A DNA stretch of 64,000 bases from Lysobacteraceae bacterium NML93-0793. GTDB lineage: Bacteria > Pseudomonadota > Gammaproteobacteria > Xanthomonadales > Xanthomonadaceae. Position numbers and translations under genes: made by a program. Below the pieces are notes generated by a model. That model was not told the origin of the DNA and made no database searches. It saw only the letters and a program-made list of their open reading frames with translations. The stretch lies in assembly GCA_002324875.1 (NCBI GenBank), contig NTJG01000010.1, forward strand, positions 50,831-114,830, written 5' to 3'. Shown one piece after another: positions 47,417-56,561 of the stretch. Every line of letters starts with the position of its first letter. The first letter of the stretch is position 1.

Positions 47417-47916
47417 TCCCGTGGCAGGATTGCGGCACCACCGCGCGCCACGCGATCCGCAGCGGCGTTCTCCTCGGCTTGGCGCTGGGTCTGGCCGCAT
47501 GCGCGGGCACCGGTCCGGCGGCCGAGGACGCGCGCTGGCTGCAGCCGGCGCAGGCGATCCAGCTCGCCGCGGACGCCGCGCCGCGCGGCGTCACCGGGAC
47601 CTTCGTGTTGCAGGTGCGCGGCACCGGCACGGACGACGGCCGGGTGTATCTCAATTCCGAAACCGACTACCGCGACCAGCGCAATCTGACGATCGCGATC
47701 ACCCCAGCCGCAGCCGGCGCGCTCACCGCACGGCTCGGCGCACCACCGGCGGCGGCCCTCGCGGGCCAGCGCATCGTCGTCGATGGCGTTGCGACGCGGG
47801 TGCGGATCGATTTCACCGTCGACGGGCATCCCAGCGGCAAGTACTACTACCAGACCCAGGTGCAGGTCACCGATGCGGCGCAGATCCGGGTGCCGGCAGC
47901 GGGGCTGCGGATCTAG
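47413..47916 (+). CDS. Lipoprotein of unknown function
   Basis: A 167-residue protein with a lipoprotein signal (LGLAACAG, Cys near residue 30) and a beta-rich domain (VTGTFVLQVRGTGTDDGRVYLNSETDYRD, IVVDGVATRVRIDFTV, YYYQTQVQVTDAAQIRV) that looks like an OB-type fold. Its start overlaps the previous gene's end. No named family was recognised. Confidence 0.75.
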   Translation: MIPWQDCGTTARHAIRSGVLLGLALGLAACAGTGPAAEDARWLQPAQAIQLAADAAPRGVTGTFVLQVRGTGTDDGRVYLNSETDYRDQRNLTIAITPAAAGALTARLGAPPAAALAGQRIVVDGVATRVRIDFTVDGHPSGKYYYQTQVQVTDAAQIRVPAAGLRI

Positions 47917-47988
47917 TCACGCGCGCTCTTCACTTGCGCGGCGGCATGTCCGGCGTACGCTCGCCGGCGTTCCGCCACGAGCCGCGTC

Positions 47989-49071
47989 ATGCCGCACGAA
48001 CCCGCACCCCGCCGTCGTACCGGCGCCTATGTCGCGATCGCGGCGATCGTCGCGTCCATCGGCGGCGCCTTCGCCTGGACCGCCGGCTGGCTGAGTCCCG
48101 ATCGGCTCACGCCGGCGCGCATGACCGATGCGATCGAAGCCACGTCGACCACGCCCTACCCGGGCTTTCGCCGCGCGCACGCCAAGGGCCTGTGCGTGAG
48201 CGGCCATTTCGAAGGCCATCCGGACGGCGCGGCCTTGAGCCGTGCCCGCGTGTTCGCCGATGCGCGCACGCCACTGCTCGGACGGATGTCGATCGGCGGC
48301 GGCTCGCCCTACGGTCTCGACGCCCAGGCGCGTGTGCGCAGCATGGCGCTGGTGCTGCGCGGCAGCGACGGCAGCGAATGGCGGATGGCGATGAACAGCT
48401 TTCCGTTCTTCGGCGCGACCTCGGCGCAGGCCTTCTTCGAGCAGACCCGGGCCTCGGCGCCGGATCCGGCCACCGGCAAGCCCGATCCGGCGCGCATGGC
48501 CGCGTATGCGGCGGCGCATCCGGCCGCGCAGCGCTTCGCCGCCTGGGCGAAATCCGCGCCCTGGTCCGACAGCTTCGCCAACACCGCCTACAACGGCATC
48601 CATGCCTACCGCTTCATCGGCCCGGCCGGTGCGCAGTACGTGCGCTGGTCGATGCGGCCGCAGGCGCCGTTCGTCGAGATGAGCGCCGCGCAGCGCGACG
48701 CGGCCGAGGGCGATTACCTGCAGGACGAACTGCGCACGCGCCTGGCCGACGGGCCGGTGCGCTGGGACATGGTGGTCACCGTGGCCGGGCCGGGCGACGA
48801 CCCGGCCGACCCCAGCACGCCCTGGCCCGACGACCGGACGCAGATCGTCGTCGGCACGGTGGTGCTCACCGCGGCCGAGGACCAGGCCACCGGCGCCTGC
48901 CGCGATCTCAACTTCGATCCGACGATCGTGCCCGGCGGGGTTGCGCTGTCGGACGATCCGATTCTTGCGGCGCGCGCGGCGGTGTACGCGCAATCCTTCG
49001 ATCGCCGCGAGCGCGAGGTCGCGCGCGGCGCCGATGTCGACGGCATGCCGCCGCAGGAGACCGCACGATGA
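47989..49071 (+). CDS. Catalase-related peroxidase (SrpA-like)
   Basis: Heme peroxidase of the catalase superfamily, probably removing peroxides in the periplasm. The 360-residue protein has an N-terminal membrane anchor (about residues 14-34), the distal His region RAHAKGLCVSGHFEGH, and MNSFPFFGA for the catalase 'N-x-P-F' motif. DLNFDPTIVPGGVALSDDPI follows, and the proximal Tyr is in YAQSFDRRERE. It lacks the N- and C-terminal parts of full catalases, as expected for this group. It overlaps the cytochrome b561 gene by 4 bases. Confidence 0.92.
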   Translation: MPHEPAPRRRTGAYVAIAAIVASIGGAFAWTAGWLSPDRLTPARMTDAIEATSTTPYPGFRRAHAKGLCVSGHFEGHPDGAALSRARVFADARTPLLGRMSIGGGSPYGLDAQARVRSMALVLRGSDGSEWRMAMNSFPFFGATSAQAFFEQTRASAPDPATGKPDPARMAAYAAAHPAAQRFAAWAKSAPWSDSFANTAYNGIHAYRFIGPAGAQYVRWSMRPQAPFVEMSAAQRDAAEGDYLQDELRTRLADGPVRWDMVVTVAGPGDDPADPSTPWPDDRTQIVVGTVVLTAAEDQATGACRDLNFDPTIVPGGVALSDDPILAARAAVYAQSFDRREREVARGADVDGMPPQETAR

Positions 49072-49619
49072 GCGCCGCGCCCGATCGCCACGACACCTTC
49101 GCCCGTCTGTTGCACTGGAGCATGGCGGTGCTGATCCTCGCGATGCTGTTCATCGGCGTGGGGATGGTGGCCTCGATCACGCTGCGCCCGACGCTGCTCG
49201 CGCTGCACCGGCCGATCGGCATCGCGTTGCTGGTGCTTGCGGTCGTGCGGCTGGTCCACCGGCTGCGGCGACGCACGCCGGAGCTGCCGCGTGATCTGCC
49301 GGGCTGGCAACGCGCCGCTGCGCACGCGTCGCACGTCGCGCTCTATGCGCTGATGCTGGCGATGCCGCTGATCGGCTGGGCCATGGTGTCGGCGGCGGGC
49401 AATCCGGTGCTGCTGTGGGATGATGTGCAGCTGCCGGCCATCGCCCCGCACGACCCCGCGGTGTACAGCGTGCTGCGCGCCGCGCATGCCTGGCTCGCCC
49501 GCGCGCTGCTGGCGGTGATCCTGCTGCACCTGGCCGCCGCGCTGTATCACGCCTGGATCCGCCGCGACGGCGTGTTCGCCAGCATGGCCGGCGGCCGGGG
49601 CGGCGCCCGCTCTGGCTGA
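49068..49619 (+). CDS. Cytochrome b561
   Basis: Four-helix di-heme membrane protein (183 residues) that moves electrons between the quinone pool and a periplasmic partner. Heme-ligand His residues are visible in ARLLHWSMA, LLALHRPIG, AAHASHVALYALML and VILLHLAAALYHAW. Co-translated with the SrpA-like peroxidase, a frequent pairing in proteobacteria, so it probably supplies electrons for peroxide reduction; that is inference from context. Confidence 0.93.
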   Translation: MSAAPDRHDTFARLLHWSMAVLILAMLFIGVGMVASITLRPTLLALHRPIGIALLVLAVVRLVHRLRRRTPELPRDLPGWQRAAAHASHVALYALMLAMPLIGWAMVSAAGNPVLLWDDVQLPAIAPHDPAVYSVLRAAHAWLARALLAVILLHLAAALYHAWIRRDGVFASMAGGRGGARSG

Positions 49620-49673
49620 TCGCATGCACCGGCGCCGCGGCGCCGGTGCCCGCGCCCCCGTTGATCCGTACCG

Positions 49674-51614
49674 ATGCAGACCGACCAGATCCTCATCCTC
49701 GTCATCCTGACCTGCACCGTGGGCCTGTTCCTGTGGGGCCGCTGGCGCCACGACATGGTCGCCGGCGCGTCCCTGCTGGCCTGCGTCGCCGTGGGCCTGG
49801 TCGGCGCCGACCAGGCCTTCGCCGGCTTCGGGCATCCGGCGGTGATCACCGTGGCCTGCGTGCTGGTGCTCAGCCGCGGGCTGCAGACATCCGGCGCGGT
49901 CGATGCGCTCACCCGCGTGGTGCTGCCGCGCAATGCCGGGCCGATGCTGTCGATCGCCGCGCTGACCTTCCTGGCCGCGCTGCTCTCGGCCTTCATGAAC
50001 AACGTCGGCGCGCTGGCACTGCTGATGCCGGTGGCGATCCAGATGGCCCGCAAACAGGGGCTCGCGCCCGGGCAGGTGCTGATGCCGCTGGCGTTCGGCT
50101 CGATTCTCGGCGGCATGACCACGCTGATCGGCACACCGCCGAACCTCATCGTGTCCGGCTTCCGCGAGGAAGCGGGCGGTGCGCCGTTCTTGATGTTCGA
50201 CTACACGCCGGTCGGCGCAGCCGTTGCCGTGGCCGGCGTGCTGCTGCTGGTGCTCGGCGGCTGGAAACTCGTGCCGGTACGCCGCGAGGCCGCGGTGGAA
50301 GGCTTCGATCCCGGGGCCTACCTCACCGAGCTGCGGGTGCCCGAGGGCGCGCGCGCGGTGGGCAAGACGGTGCGCGAGATCGAGGCGATGCTGGAAGACT
50401 TCGATGCCCAAGTCATCGGCATGGTGCAGGCGGAGCTGCGCGTGCACGCGCCCAATCCCTCGCGCGTGGTGCGCGCGGGCGACGTGCTGGTGGTCGAGGC
50501 GGACGCCGACACCCTGGGCGAGGTGCTGAGCAGTCTCGGTGTGCGTCTGGAAGAAGACGTCTCCCACGAGGACGACGCGGATGCCGACGCGGCCGATGAC
50601 GCGGACCCGAAAGACGACGGGCGCGACCGCGACGAGCCCGCCGCCGGCCGCCGCGGCGATCCGGCACGCAATGCCCGGCGCCCCGAGCGCAGTGCTGAGC
50701 CCGACGACGACGCGCCCCCTGCCAGCGACAAGCCCGATCCCGCCCGCACCCCGCACGCCGACGTGGTGCTGCAGGAAATCGCCGTGCTGCCGGGCTCCGG
50801 GCTGGCCGGCCGTTCGGCGACCGACCTCGGACTGCGCACCCGTTACAGCATCAATGTGCTGGCGATCTCGCGCGCCGGCCATCGCTCGCGCCGGCGCCTG
50901 CGCACGCAGATGTTCCAGGATGGCGACCTGTTGTTGGTACAGGGCACGCAGGCCGCGATTTCCGGCTTCGCCTCCGAGTTCGGCGGCGTGCCGCTGGCCG
51001 AACGCGCGCTGCGCATGCCCGACCGGCGCAAGGCGCTCACCGCCTCGCTGATCATGCTGGGCGCCATCGTCGCCACCGCGGTGGGCCTGCTGCCGGCGGC
51101 CGTGGCGTTCGCGGCCGGTGTGCTTCTGTCGATGATCCTGCGCACCGTGCCGCCGCGCGACGTCTACACCGCCATCGACTGGCCGGTCGTCGTGTTGCTG
51201 GCCGCGCTGATTCCGGTGGCCGGCGCGATGGAGTCGACCGGCACCGCGGACCTGATCGCGCGCGTGCTGTTCGAAAGCGTGGGCCGGGGCCATCCGGTGA
51301 TCGGGCTGGCGCTGATCCTCGTGGTCACGATGACCCTCTCGGACCTGATGAACAACGCGGCCACCGCGGCGGTGATGTGCCCGATCGCCATCGGCGCGGC
51401 AACGACCCTCGGGGTCAACGCCGATCCGTATCTGATGGCCGTTGCGGTCGGCGCGTCCTGCGCCTTCCTCACGCCGATCGGCCACCAGAACAATACGCTG
51501 ATCCTCGGCCCCGGCGGCTTCCGCTTCGGCGACTACTGGCGTCTGGGTCTGCCGGTGCAAGTGGTGGTGTTCGCGGTTTCGATTCCGATGCTGCTGCTGG
51601 TCTGGCCGTTGTAG
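49674..51614 (+). CDS. SLC13/DASS-type sodium symporter with TrkA-C domains
   Basis: Membrane carrier of 646 residues. The N-terminal half has helices through about residue 205 with FMNNVGALALLMPVA and GGMTTLIGTPPNLIVS, the SNT-like substrate loop. A TrkA-C domain follows (about 215-300), then an Asp/Pro/Arg-rich hydrophilic insert of about 75 residues, a second TrkA-C domain (about 365-445), and the second membrane block with MNNAATAAVMCPIAI and LTPIGHQNNTLILGPGGF. Substrates in this family include dicarboxylates and sulfate. The acidic insert is unusual. Confidence 0.92.
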   Translation: MQTDQILILVILTCTVGLFLWGRWRHDMVAGASLLACVAVGLVGADQAFAGFGHPAVITVACVLVLSRGLQTSGAVDALTRVVLPRNAGPMLSIAALTFLAALLSAFMNNVGALALLMPVAIQMARKQGLAPGQVLMPLAFGSILGGMTTLIGTPPNLIVSGFREEAGGAPFLMFDYTPVGAAVAVAGVLLLVLGGWKLVPVRREAAVEGFDPGAYLTELRVPEGARAVGKTVREIEAMLEDFDAQVIGMVQAELRVHAPNPSRVVRAGDVLVVEADADTLGEVLSSLGVRLEEDVSHEDDADADAADDADPKDDGRDRDEPAAGRRGDPARNARRPERSAEPDDDAPPASDKPDPARTPHADVVLQEIAVLPGSGLAGRSATDLGLRTRYSINVLAISRAGHRSRRRLRTQMFQDGDLLLVQGTQAAISGFASEFGGVPLAERALRMPDRRKALTASLIMLGAIVATAVGLLPAAVAFAAGVLLSMILRTVPPRDVYTAIDWPVVVLLAALIPVAGAMESTGTADLIARVLFESVGRGHPVIGLALILVVTMTLSDLMNNAATAAVMCPIAIGAATTLGVNADPYLMAVAVGASCAFLTPIGHQNNTLILGPGGFRFGDYWRLGLPVQVVVFAVSIPMLLLVWPL

Positions 51615-51677
51615 CCCCGGCACGCGACATCGACACCCGGCCGGGCACACTGTCCGGCCGTGTAGCAGGACCGCCTG

Positions 51678-52086
51678 ATGCCCGCGATCCGCACTCCACA
51701 CAGCACGCCGGCCGATACCTCCGCCGCCGTCGATGCGTTCATGGCCACGCTCGACCACCCGCATGCCGACGCCGTCCAGCGCCTGCGCGCGCTGGTGCTC
51801 GGCGTCGACCCCACGGTGGCCGAGGGCATCAAGTGGAACGCGCCGAGCTGGCGCACCACCGGGTACTTCGCCACCACCCACCTGCGCGCGAAACACGGCA
51901 TCGGCCTGGTGCTGCATCTCGGCGCGCGCGACCGCCGCGTGCCCGCAGGCGGGCTGGCGATCGACGATCCGGACGGGCTGCTGGTCTGGCGGGCGCCCGA
52001 CCGCGCTGCTCACCTTCGCCGACCGGGCCGAACTCGATGCGCGAGTCGGCGCCGTACAGGCCGTGCTGCGGCAATGGATCCCGTAG
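51678..52086 (+). pseudogene. DUF1801 protein with an internal frameshift
   Basis: The N-terminal 110 residues (AVDAFMATLDHPHADAVQRLRAL, IKWNAPSWRT, GIGLVLHLGARDR, DGLLVWRAPDR) fit DUF1801. After WRAPDR (about 52004) the frame is lost: the family ending LLTFADRAELDARVGAVQAVLRQWIP is present in the next forward frame, and stops at 52086. One missing base in the GACCGCGCTGCTCACC stretch would restore the fusion. As read, translation would run on to 52121 with a nonsense tail. Either a pseudogene or a sequencing error. Confidence 0.88.
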
Positions 52087-52179
52087 GTCTGACCGCCGCT
52101 GCGGCATCGGCCATGGCTTGAAAACGGACGGGCGGCCCGCATGTCCAGCGCCTGTCCCCGGCCATCCGCTGATCCCGCC

Positions 52180-54078
52180 ATGACCACGACCACCGAAACC
52201 CGCACCTTCGAAGCCGAAGTCGCCCAGGTCCTGCACCTGGTCACGCATTCGCTGTACTCGCACAAGGAGATCTTCCTGCGCGAGCTGATCTCCAACGCCT
52301 CCGACGCCTGCGACAAGCTGCGCTTCGAGTCGATCGCCAACCCGGACCTGCTGGGCGGCGCAGGCGAGCTGCACATCGACGTCAGCTGGGACAAGGCGGC
52401 GCGCACGGTGACGATCCGCGACACCGGCATCGGCATGACGCGCGAGGATGTGATCGCCAACATCGGCACCATCGCCAGCTCCGGCACGCGCCGCTTCCTC
52501 GAAGCGATGAGCGGCGAGCAGAAGGCCGACGCGCGGCTGATCGGCCAGTTCGGCGTCGGCTTCTATTCGGCCTTCGTGGTCGCCGACCGCGTCACCGTGC
52601 TGACCCGCCACGCCGGCGCCGCGCCCGAAGCCGGCGTGAAGTGGGAGAGCGACGGCCGCGGCGAGTATTCGCTCGAAGACGTCACCCTGCCCGAGCGCGG
52701 CACCACGGTGATCCTGCATCTGAAGGCGGACGAAGACGAATTCCTCGACGGCTGGAAGCTCCGCTCGCTGGTGCGCAAGTACTCCGACCACGTCGCGTTC
52801 CCGATCCGCATGCCCAAGGACGCGCCGGCACCGGCTGAAGGCGAGGAGGCGCCGGTCGACGCCGCGCCGGAATGGGAAACCGCGAACGATGCCTCGGCGC
52901 TGTGGACCAAGGCAAAGTCCGACATCAGCGACGAGGACTACCAGAACTTCTACAAGGCGCTCGGCCACGATTTCAATGACGCCGCGGCATGGACCCACAA
53001 CCGCGTCGAGGGCAGCCAGAGTTTCACCACGCTGCTGTATCTGCCCTCGCAGCCGCCGTTCGACCTGATGATGGGCGGCCGTGACGAGCGCAAGGGCCTC
53101 AAGCTCTACATCAAGCGCGTGTTCGTCATGGACGCGGCCGAAGAACTGCTGCCCAACTACCTGCGCTTCGTGCGCGGCGTCGTCGATGCCGATGATCTGC
53201 CGCTCAACGTCAGCCGCGAACTCCTGCAGCAGAACCGCCAGCTCGACCGCATCAAGGGCGCCTGCGTGAAGCGCGTGCTCGACATGATCGAGAAGCTGGC
53301 GCGCGATGACGCCGAGAAGTTCGCCGCGTTCTACAAGGCCTTCGGCAACACGCTCAAGGAGGGCATCGTCGAGGACGCGAGCAACCGCGAGCGCATCGCC
53401 AAGATCCTGCGCTTCGCCTCGACCAAGGGCGACGGCGCCGCGCAGACCGTGTCGCTCGACGACTACGTCGGCCGCATGCCGGTCGGCCAGGACACCATCT
53501 GGTACATCACCGCCGACGGCTACAAGGCCGCGGCCGGCAGCCCGCAGCTCGAGGCTTTCCGCGCCAAGGACATCGAAGTGCTGCTGATGTTCGACCGCAT
53601 CGACGAATGGATGCTCGGCAGCCTGCACGAGTACGCCGGCAAGTCGATGAAGAACGTCGCCAAGGGCGAACTGCCGCTCGACGAGGCCGACAAGGCGAAG
53701 CAGGCCGAAGCCGCCACCGCCGCCGCGCCACTGGTCGAGAAGATCAAGCGCCTGCTCGGCGATCGCGTCGGCGACGTGCGCGTGTCCGCGCGCCTGACCG
53801 ATTCGCCGTCGTGCCTCGCATTGGCCGACTATGAGATGGCTCCGCACCTCGCCCGCCTGCTGCGGGAAGCCGGCCAGGCCGTGCCCGAAAGCAAGCCCAC
53901 GCTCGAGATCAACCCGCAACATGCCCTGCTGCAACGCATCGACGGCGAGACCGACGACGCCAAGTCGACCGACCTCGCCACGCTGTTGCTGGAGCAGGCC
54001 GAGATCGCCGCGGGTGCGCCGCTGCAGGATCCGGCCGCGTTCGTGCAGCGCATGAACCGGGTGCTGCTGGGCGGTTGA
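52180..54078 (+). CDS. htpG: Chaperone protein HtpG (Hsp90)
   Basis: ATP-dependent chaperone, 632 residues. N-terminal GHKL domain has ELISNASDACDKLR (catalytic Glu), DTGIGMTREDV and GQFGVGFYSAF; the middle domain has YIKRVFVMD and GVVDADDLPLNVSRELLQQN. The C-terminal dimer domain follows and ends without the eukaryotic MEEVD. The start at 52180 gives the standard MTTTTETRTFEAEV; an upstream frame from 52141 is not needed. The 264-base gap after the stop shows no gene. Confidence 0.98.
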   Translation: MTTTTETRTFEAEVAQVLHLVTHSLYSHKEIFLRELISNASDACDKLRFESIANPDLLGGAGELHIDVSWDKAARTVTIRDTGIGMTREDVIANIGTIASSGTRRFLEAMSGEQKADARLIGQFGVGFYSAFVVADRVTVLTRHAGAAPEAGVKWESDGRGEYSLEDVTLPERGTTVILHLKADEDEFLDGWKLRSLVRKYSDHVAFPIRMPKDAPAPAEGEEAPVDAAPEWETANDASALWTKAKSDISDEDYQNFYKALGHDFNDAAAWTHNRVEGSQSFTTLLYLPSQPPFDLMMGGRDERKGLKLYIKRVFVMDAAEELLPNYLRFVRGVVDADDLPLNVSRELLQQNRQLDRIKGACVKRVLDMIEKLARDDAEKFAAFYKAFGNTLKEGIVEDASNRERIAKILRFASTKGDGAAQTVSLDDYVGRMPVGQDTIWYITADGYKAAAGSPQLEAFRAKDIEVLLMFDRIDEWMLGSLHEYAGKSMKNVAKGELPLDEADKAKQAEAATAAAPLVEKIKRLLGDRVGDVRVSARLTDSPSCLALADYEMAPHLARLLREAGQAVPESKPTLEINPQHALLQRIDGETDDAKSTDLATLLLEQAEIAAGAPLQDPAAFVQRMNRVLLGG

Positions 54079-54342
54079 GGCGGCGCTGCGTCCGATGATT
54101 CACCGCCCGGCTGCGGGTTCCTGATCGGGGACCCGCAGCCGGCGCGTGGCTTGAAGCCTCCGTGACGCAGACGGTGCCGCGAGGCTGACGCCCCCGTTGG
54201 ATGCTGCCGCGCGGTGCCTGATCCGGCGCCTCATCGCGTTTGCCAATGACGTCCGACCGTTGCGTGCGGGGTGTCCTGATTCCCGCGCGCGTCGGGCTCG
54301 GGCATGCTGGTCCATCACGGGATCGGCGGCAGGGAGCACAGC

Positions 54343-54963
54343 ATGACCCACGGAAGCGGATCGCCGGATCGCTCCACACGTCAGGTCGCGACCCTGCTCG
54401 TCGCGACGGCGCTCACAGTGACGGGGTGTCATGGCATGGCGACAACACGCGATACCGGTGCAAGTCCATCAGCCGAAACCCCCGCTCCCATCGTGGCCGA
54501 TTGGCCGCTCAGGTTCATGCGCCACAACTTCGGCATTGCGACCTACGCGGTGCAGGAGTGTCTGGTGGTCTATGCGAACCGTCCGCACACGAGTGGACCG
54601 CGTCCCGCGCTGGAAGACGTGCATCCCAACTCGCTCAAGGCCAAGACCGCGAATCACCTGATGATCCGGAACTTTCCTCCGCCTGCCGTGGTGAAGTGGA
54701 AGAGCCGCGACGGGACGCCGCTGGAGGCGGAGGTCGACATCGGTGAGATCTTCAAGGACGAGCTGGTCGTCCACGAGACGTCGCGCGAAGAGATGTCTGA
54801 GTACACGCCGATGGTGAATCCGGACATCATCATGGAAATCAACGATCGAACGATCAACGTCTACATGAAGGCGTTCATTTCGTTGAAGGCGCCACGCGTC
54901 GAAGGCAATCCGCATAGCGACTATCGACAGGATCTCGTTCTTGCATGGAGCAGGACTTACTGA
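54343..54963 (+). CDS. Lipoprotein, candidate immunity protein for the DUF2235 phospholipase
   Basis: A 206-residue protein with a lipoprotein signal (ALTVTGCHG, Cys near residue 29) and a domain with RFMRHNFGIATYAVQECLVV, VVKWKSRDGTPLEAEVD, TPMVNPDIIMEINDRTINVY and a conserved-looking ending DLVLAWSRTY. AGGGAG precedes ATG 54343; an in-frame codon at 54304 also exists. It lies 24 bases before the DUF2235 gene. Periplasmic lipoproteins beside Tle1-type phospholipases commonly neutralise them; that role is inferred from layout only. Its codons are less GC-biased than those of htpG. Confidence 0.78.
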   Translation: MTHGSGSPDRSTRQVATLLVATALTVTGCHGMATTRDTGASPSAETPAPIVADWPLRFMRHNFGIATYAVQECLVVYANRPHTSGPRPALEDVHPNSLKAKTANHLMIRNFPPPAVVKWKSRDGTPLEAEVDIGEIFKDELVVHETSREEMSEYTPMVNPDIIMEINDRTINVYMKAFISLKAPRVEGNPHSDYRQDLVLAWSRTY

Positions 54964-54987
54964 TCCGGATCCACATGGAGGTGGACT

Positions 54988-56382
54988 ATGGGCGGGAACC
55001 GGCATCCGGATGGAGTACGGGCTGACGCTGCGACTGCAAAGCACATGGCCAGCTTCGAAAGCGCCGAGCATGCACTCGGCCGTTTCAGCGCACCCGTGCT
55101 GCTGGATGAAAGCAAGGCGGAGCAGCGCCTGTTTGTCGCGTCCTTCGATGGGACCGGAAACAGCAAGCGCGATGCGACGAAGTTCACCAACGTCGCTCTG
55201 ATCGACGAGCAATTTCGCACTTATGCGAGAGATGCAGAAGATCGAATTGGTTACGTACCGATCCACGCGGGCTACGTCGAAGGTCCAGGCACGCAAGGAG
55301 GCGTCAGCGGCATGATCGATGCCGTACATGGCGGTAGCTACGAAGCTCGAATCGAAGACATGTATTTCCAGTTCGTCTCCCAGGCGAAGGTCTGGCTGGA
55401 CGAAAATTTGGGCGCCGACATCCGCATCCTGGCTACCGGTTTCAGCCGTGGCGCTGAGCAGGCGGCTGGTTTTACGCGGCTCGTGGAAGAGCGCGGGATC
55501 CAGAATCCGACCGGTGCCACCTTCAGGCGTGATGCAGATGGCTTGATCATCGGCCAAGTCGCTTATCCCAATCCGCCATTACGTGAACCCGGCACCGTGA
55601 TCCAGGCCGCCGCCTTGTTCGACCCCGTCGGCACCGGCGCACCGCGCCAGAATGACCGACGCCTCGCAGAGTCCGTCGTGTCCGCGTTCCAGATCACCGC
55701 GTTGGACGAGCGGCGCAATCTGTTCCAGGGCACCTTGATCACGGATCCGGGGCAGACCCCGGATGGCCGCTTTCTCAATGTCAGCGTCGCGGGTGCGCAC
55801 AGCGATGTCGGCGGCGGCTACCGCCGCGATGGGCTGGGTGTGCTGGCCGGCAACCTCGCGATCGACTACGCCAACGCGCTGATCCGTCCGCCGCCGCTGG
55901 AGAAGCGGGCATTGCCCGACGATCCGGACCGCTACGTGATCCACCGTTCCGAGCAGCATTCGGCCTTCTACGGCACCTCGATCTTCGACCGGGCCGGTGC
56001 ACGCGCGATGCAGGATCTGCTGGCGCCGCCCGCGCTGTGCCGGATCGACTGTCGCGATGCGATGCCGCGCAACGAGGCGATGGCGGCGGCACTGGAGTGG
56101 CAGCGTGTGGCGATCGGCCCTGTCCAGGGCACCGTGCCGGCGCGCGCAGCGCCGGATGGCGCCGCGCACGACACCAGCGGGTTCACGCGCGACCTGCTGT
56201 CGGCCGCGGCGCGCGACGACGGCGCCGCGATCGCCGAGCGTCTGCGCGCTGAACTCGCAAGCGATGCCGGTCAGGCCTGGCTGCAGCGCGGGCGCGACGC
56301 ACTGGAGTTGCAGACGCGCGATGTCCCGAATCACGCGCCCGCTGCTGCGCCTGTCGAGGCACCGGCCGCGCCCGCGTTGTAG
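54988..56382 (+). CDS. DUF2235 (Tle1-like) phospholipase, probable antibacterial effector
   Basis: A 464-residue alpha/beta-hydrolase of the T6SS_Tle1-like family. Signature elements are SFDGTGNSK (residues 52-60), the nucleophile elbow GFSRG (S153), and GAHSDVGGGY (269-278, H271). No signal peptide is present, as expected for a contact-dependent secreted toxin. The C-terminal 90 residues (GFTRDLLSAAARDDGAAIAERLRAEL... ending APAAPAL) form an extra helical tail, possibly a secretion signal. GGAGGTG precedes the ATG. No T6SS or T4SS structural gene is in the window, so the delivery route is unknown. Confidence 0.88.
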   Translation: MGGNRHPDGVRADAATAKHMASFESAEHALGRFSAPVLLDESKAEQRLFVASFDGTGNSKRDATKFTNVALIDEQFRTYARDAEDRIGYVPIHAGYVEGPGTQGGVSGMIDAVHGGSYEARIEDMYFQFVSQAKVWLDENLGADIRILATGFSRGAEQAAGFTRLVEERGIQNPTGATFRRDADGLIIGQVAYPNPPLREPGTVIQAAALFDPVGTGAPRQNDRRLAESVVSAFQITALDERRNLFQGTLITDPGQTPDGRFLNVSVAGAHSDVGGGYRRDGLGVLAGNLAIDYANALIRPPPLEKRALPDDPDRYVIHRSEQHSAFYGTSIFDRAGARAMQDLLAPPALCRIDCRDAMPRNEAMAAALEWQRVAIGPVQGTVPARAAPDGAAHDTSGFTRDLLSAAARDDGAAIAERLRAELASDAGQAWLQRGRDALELQTRDVPNHAPAAAPVEAPAAPAL

Positions 56383-56476
56383 GCGGACGCCGCCGGCGGT
56401 GCACCGCCGAGTGTGTCGGCGGTGACCATGGATCTCGCCGGTGCCCGGCATCGCCAGCCGCGGTGCGAACGCTCAG

Positions 56477-56537
56477 CGGCGACCGGCGACCGGCGACCTG
56501 CGGACCCATCGGACCCATCGGACCCATCGGGCCCATC
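56477..56537. repeat. Tandem GGCGACC and GGACCCATC microrepeats
   Basis: Three copies of a 7-base unit (GGCGACC, about 56478-56498) are followed by three exact 9-base units GGACCCATC (56502-56528) and a fourth with one change (56529-56537). They lie in the 179-base spacer between convergent genes. Slippage-prone; no coding role is apparent. Confidence 0.85.
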
Positions 56538-56561
56538 GCGCCGATGCAACGGCCGGTGGAC

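Noticed and set aside
48714..52487. 1257-residue minus-strand frame opposite peroxidase to htpG
   Set aside because: Antisense of five real genes with His/Gln/Arg-rich composition; no motif.
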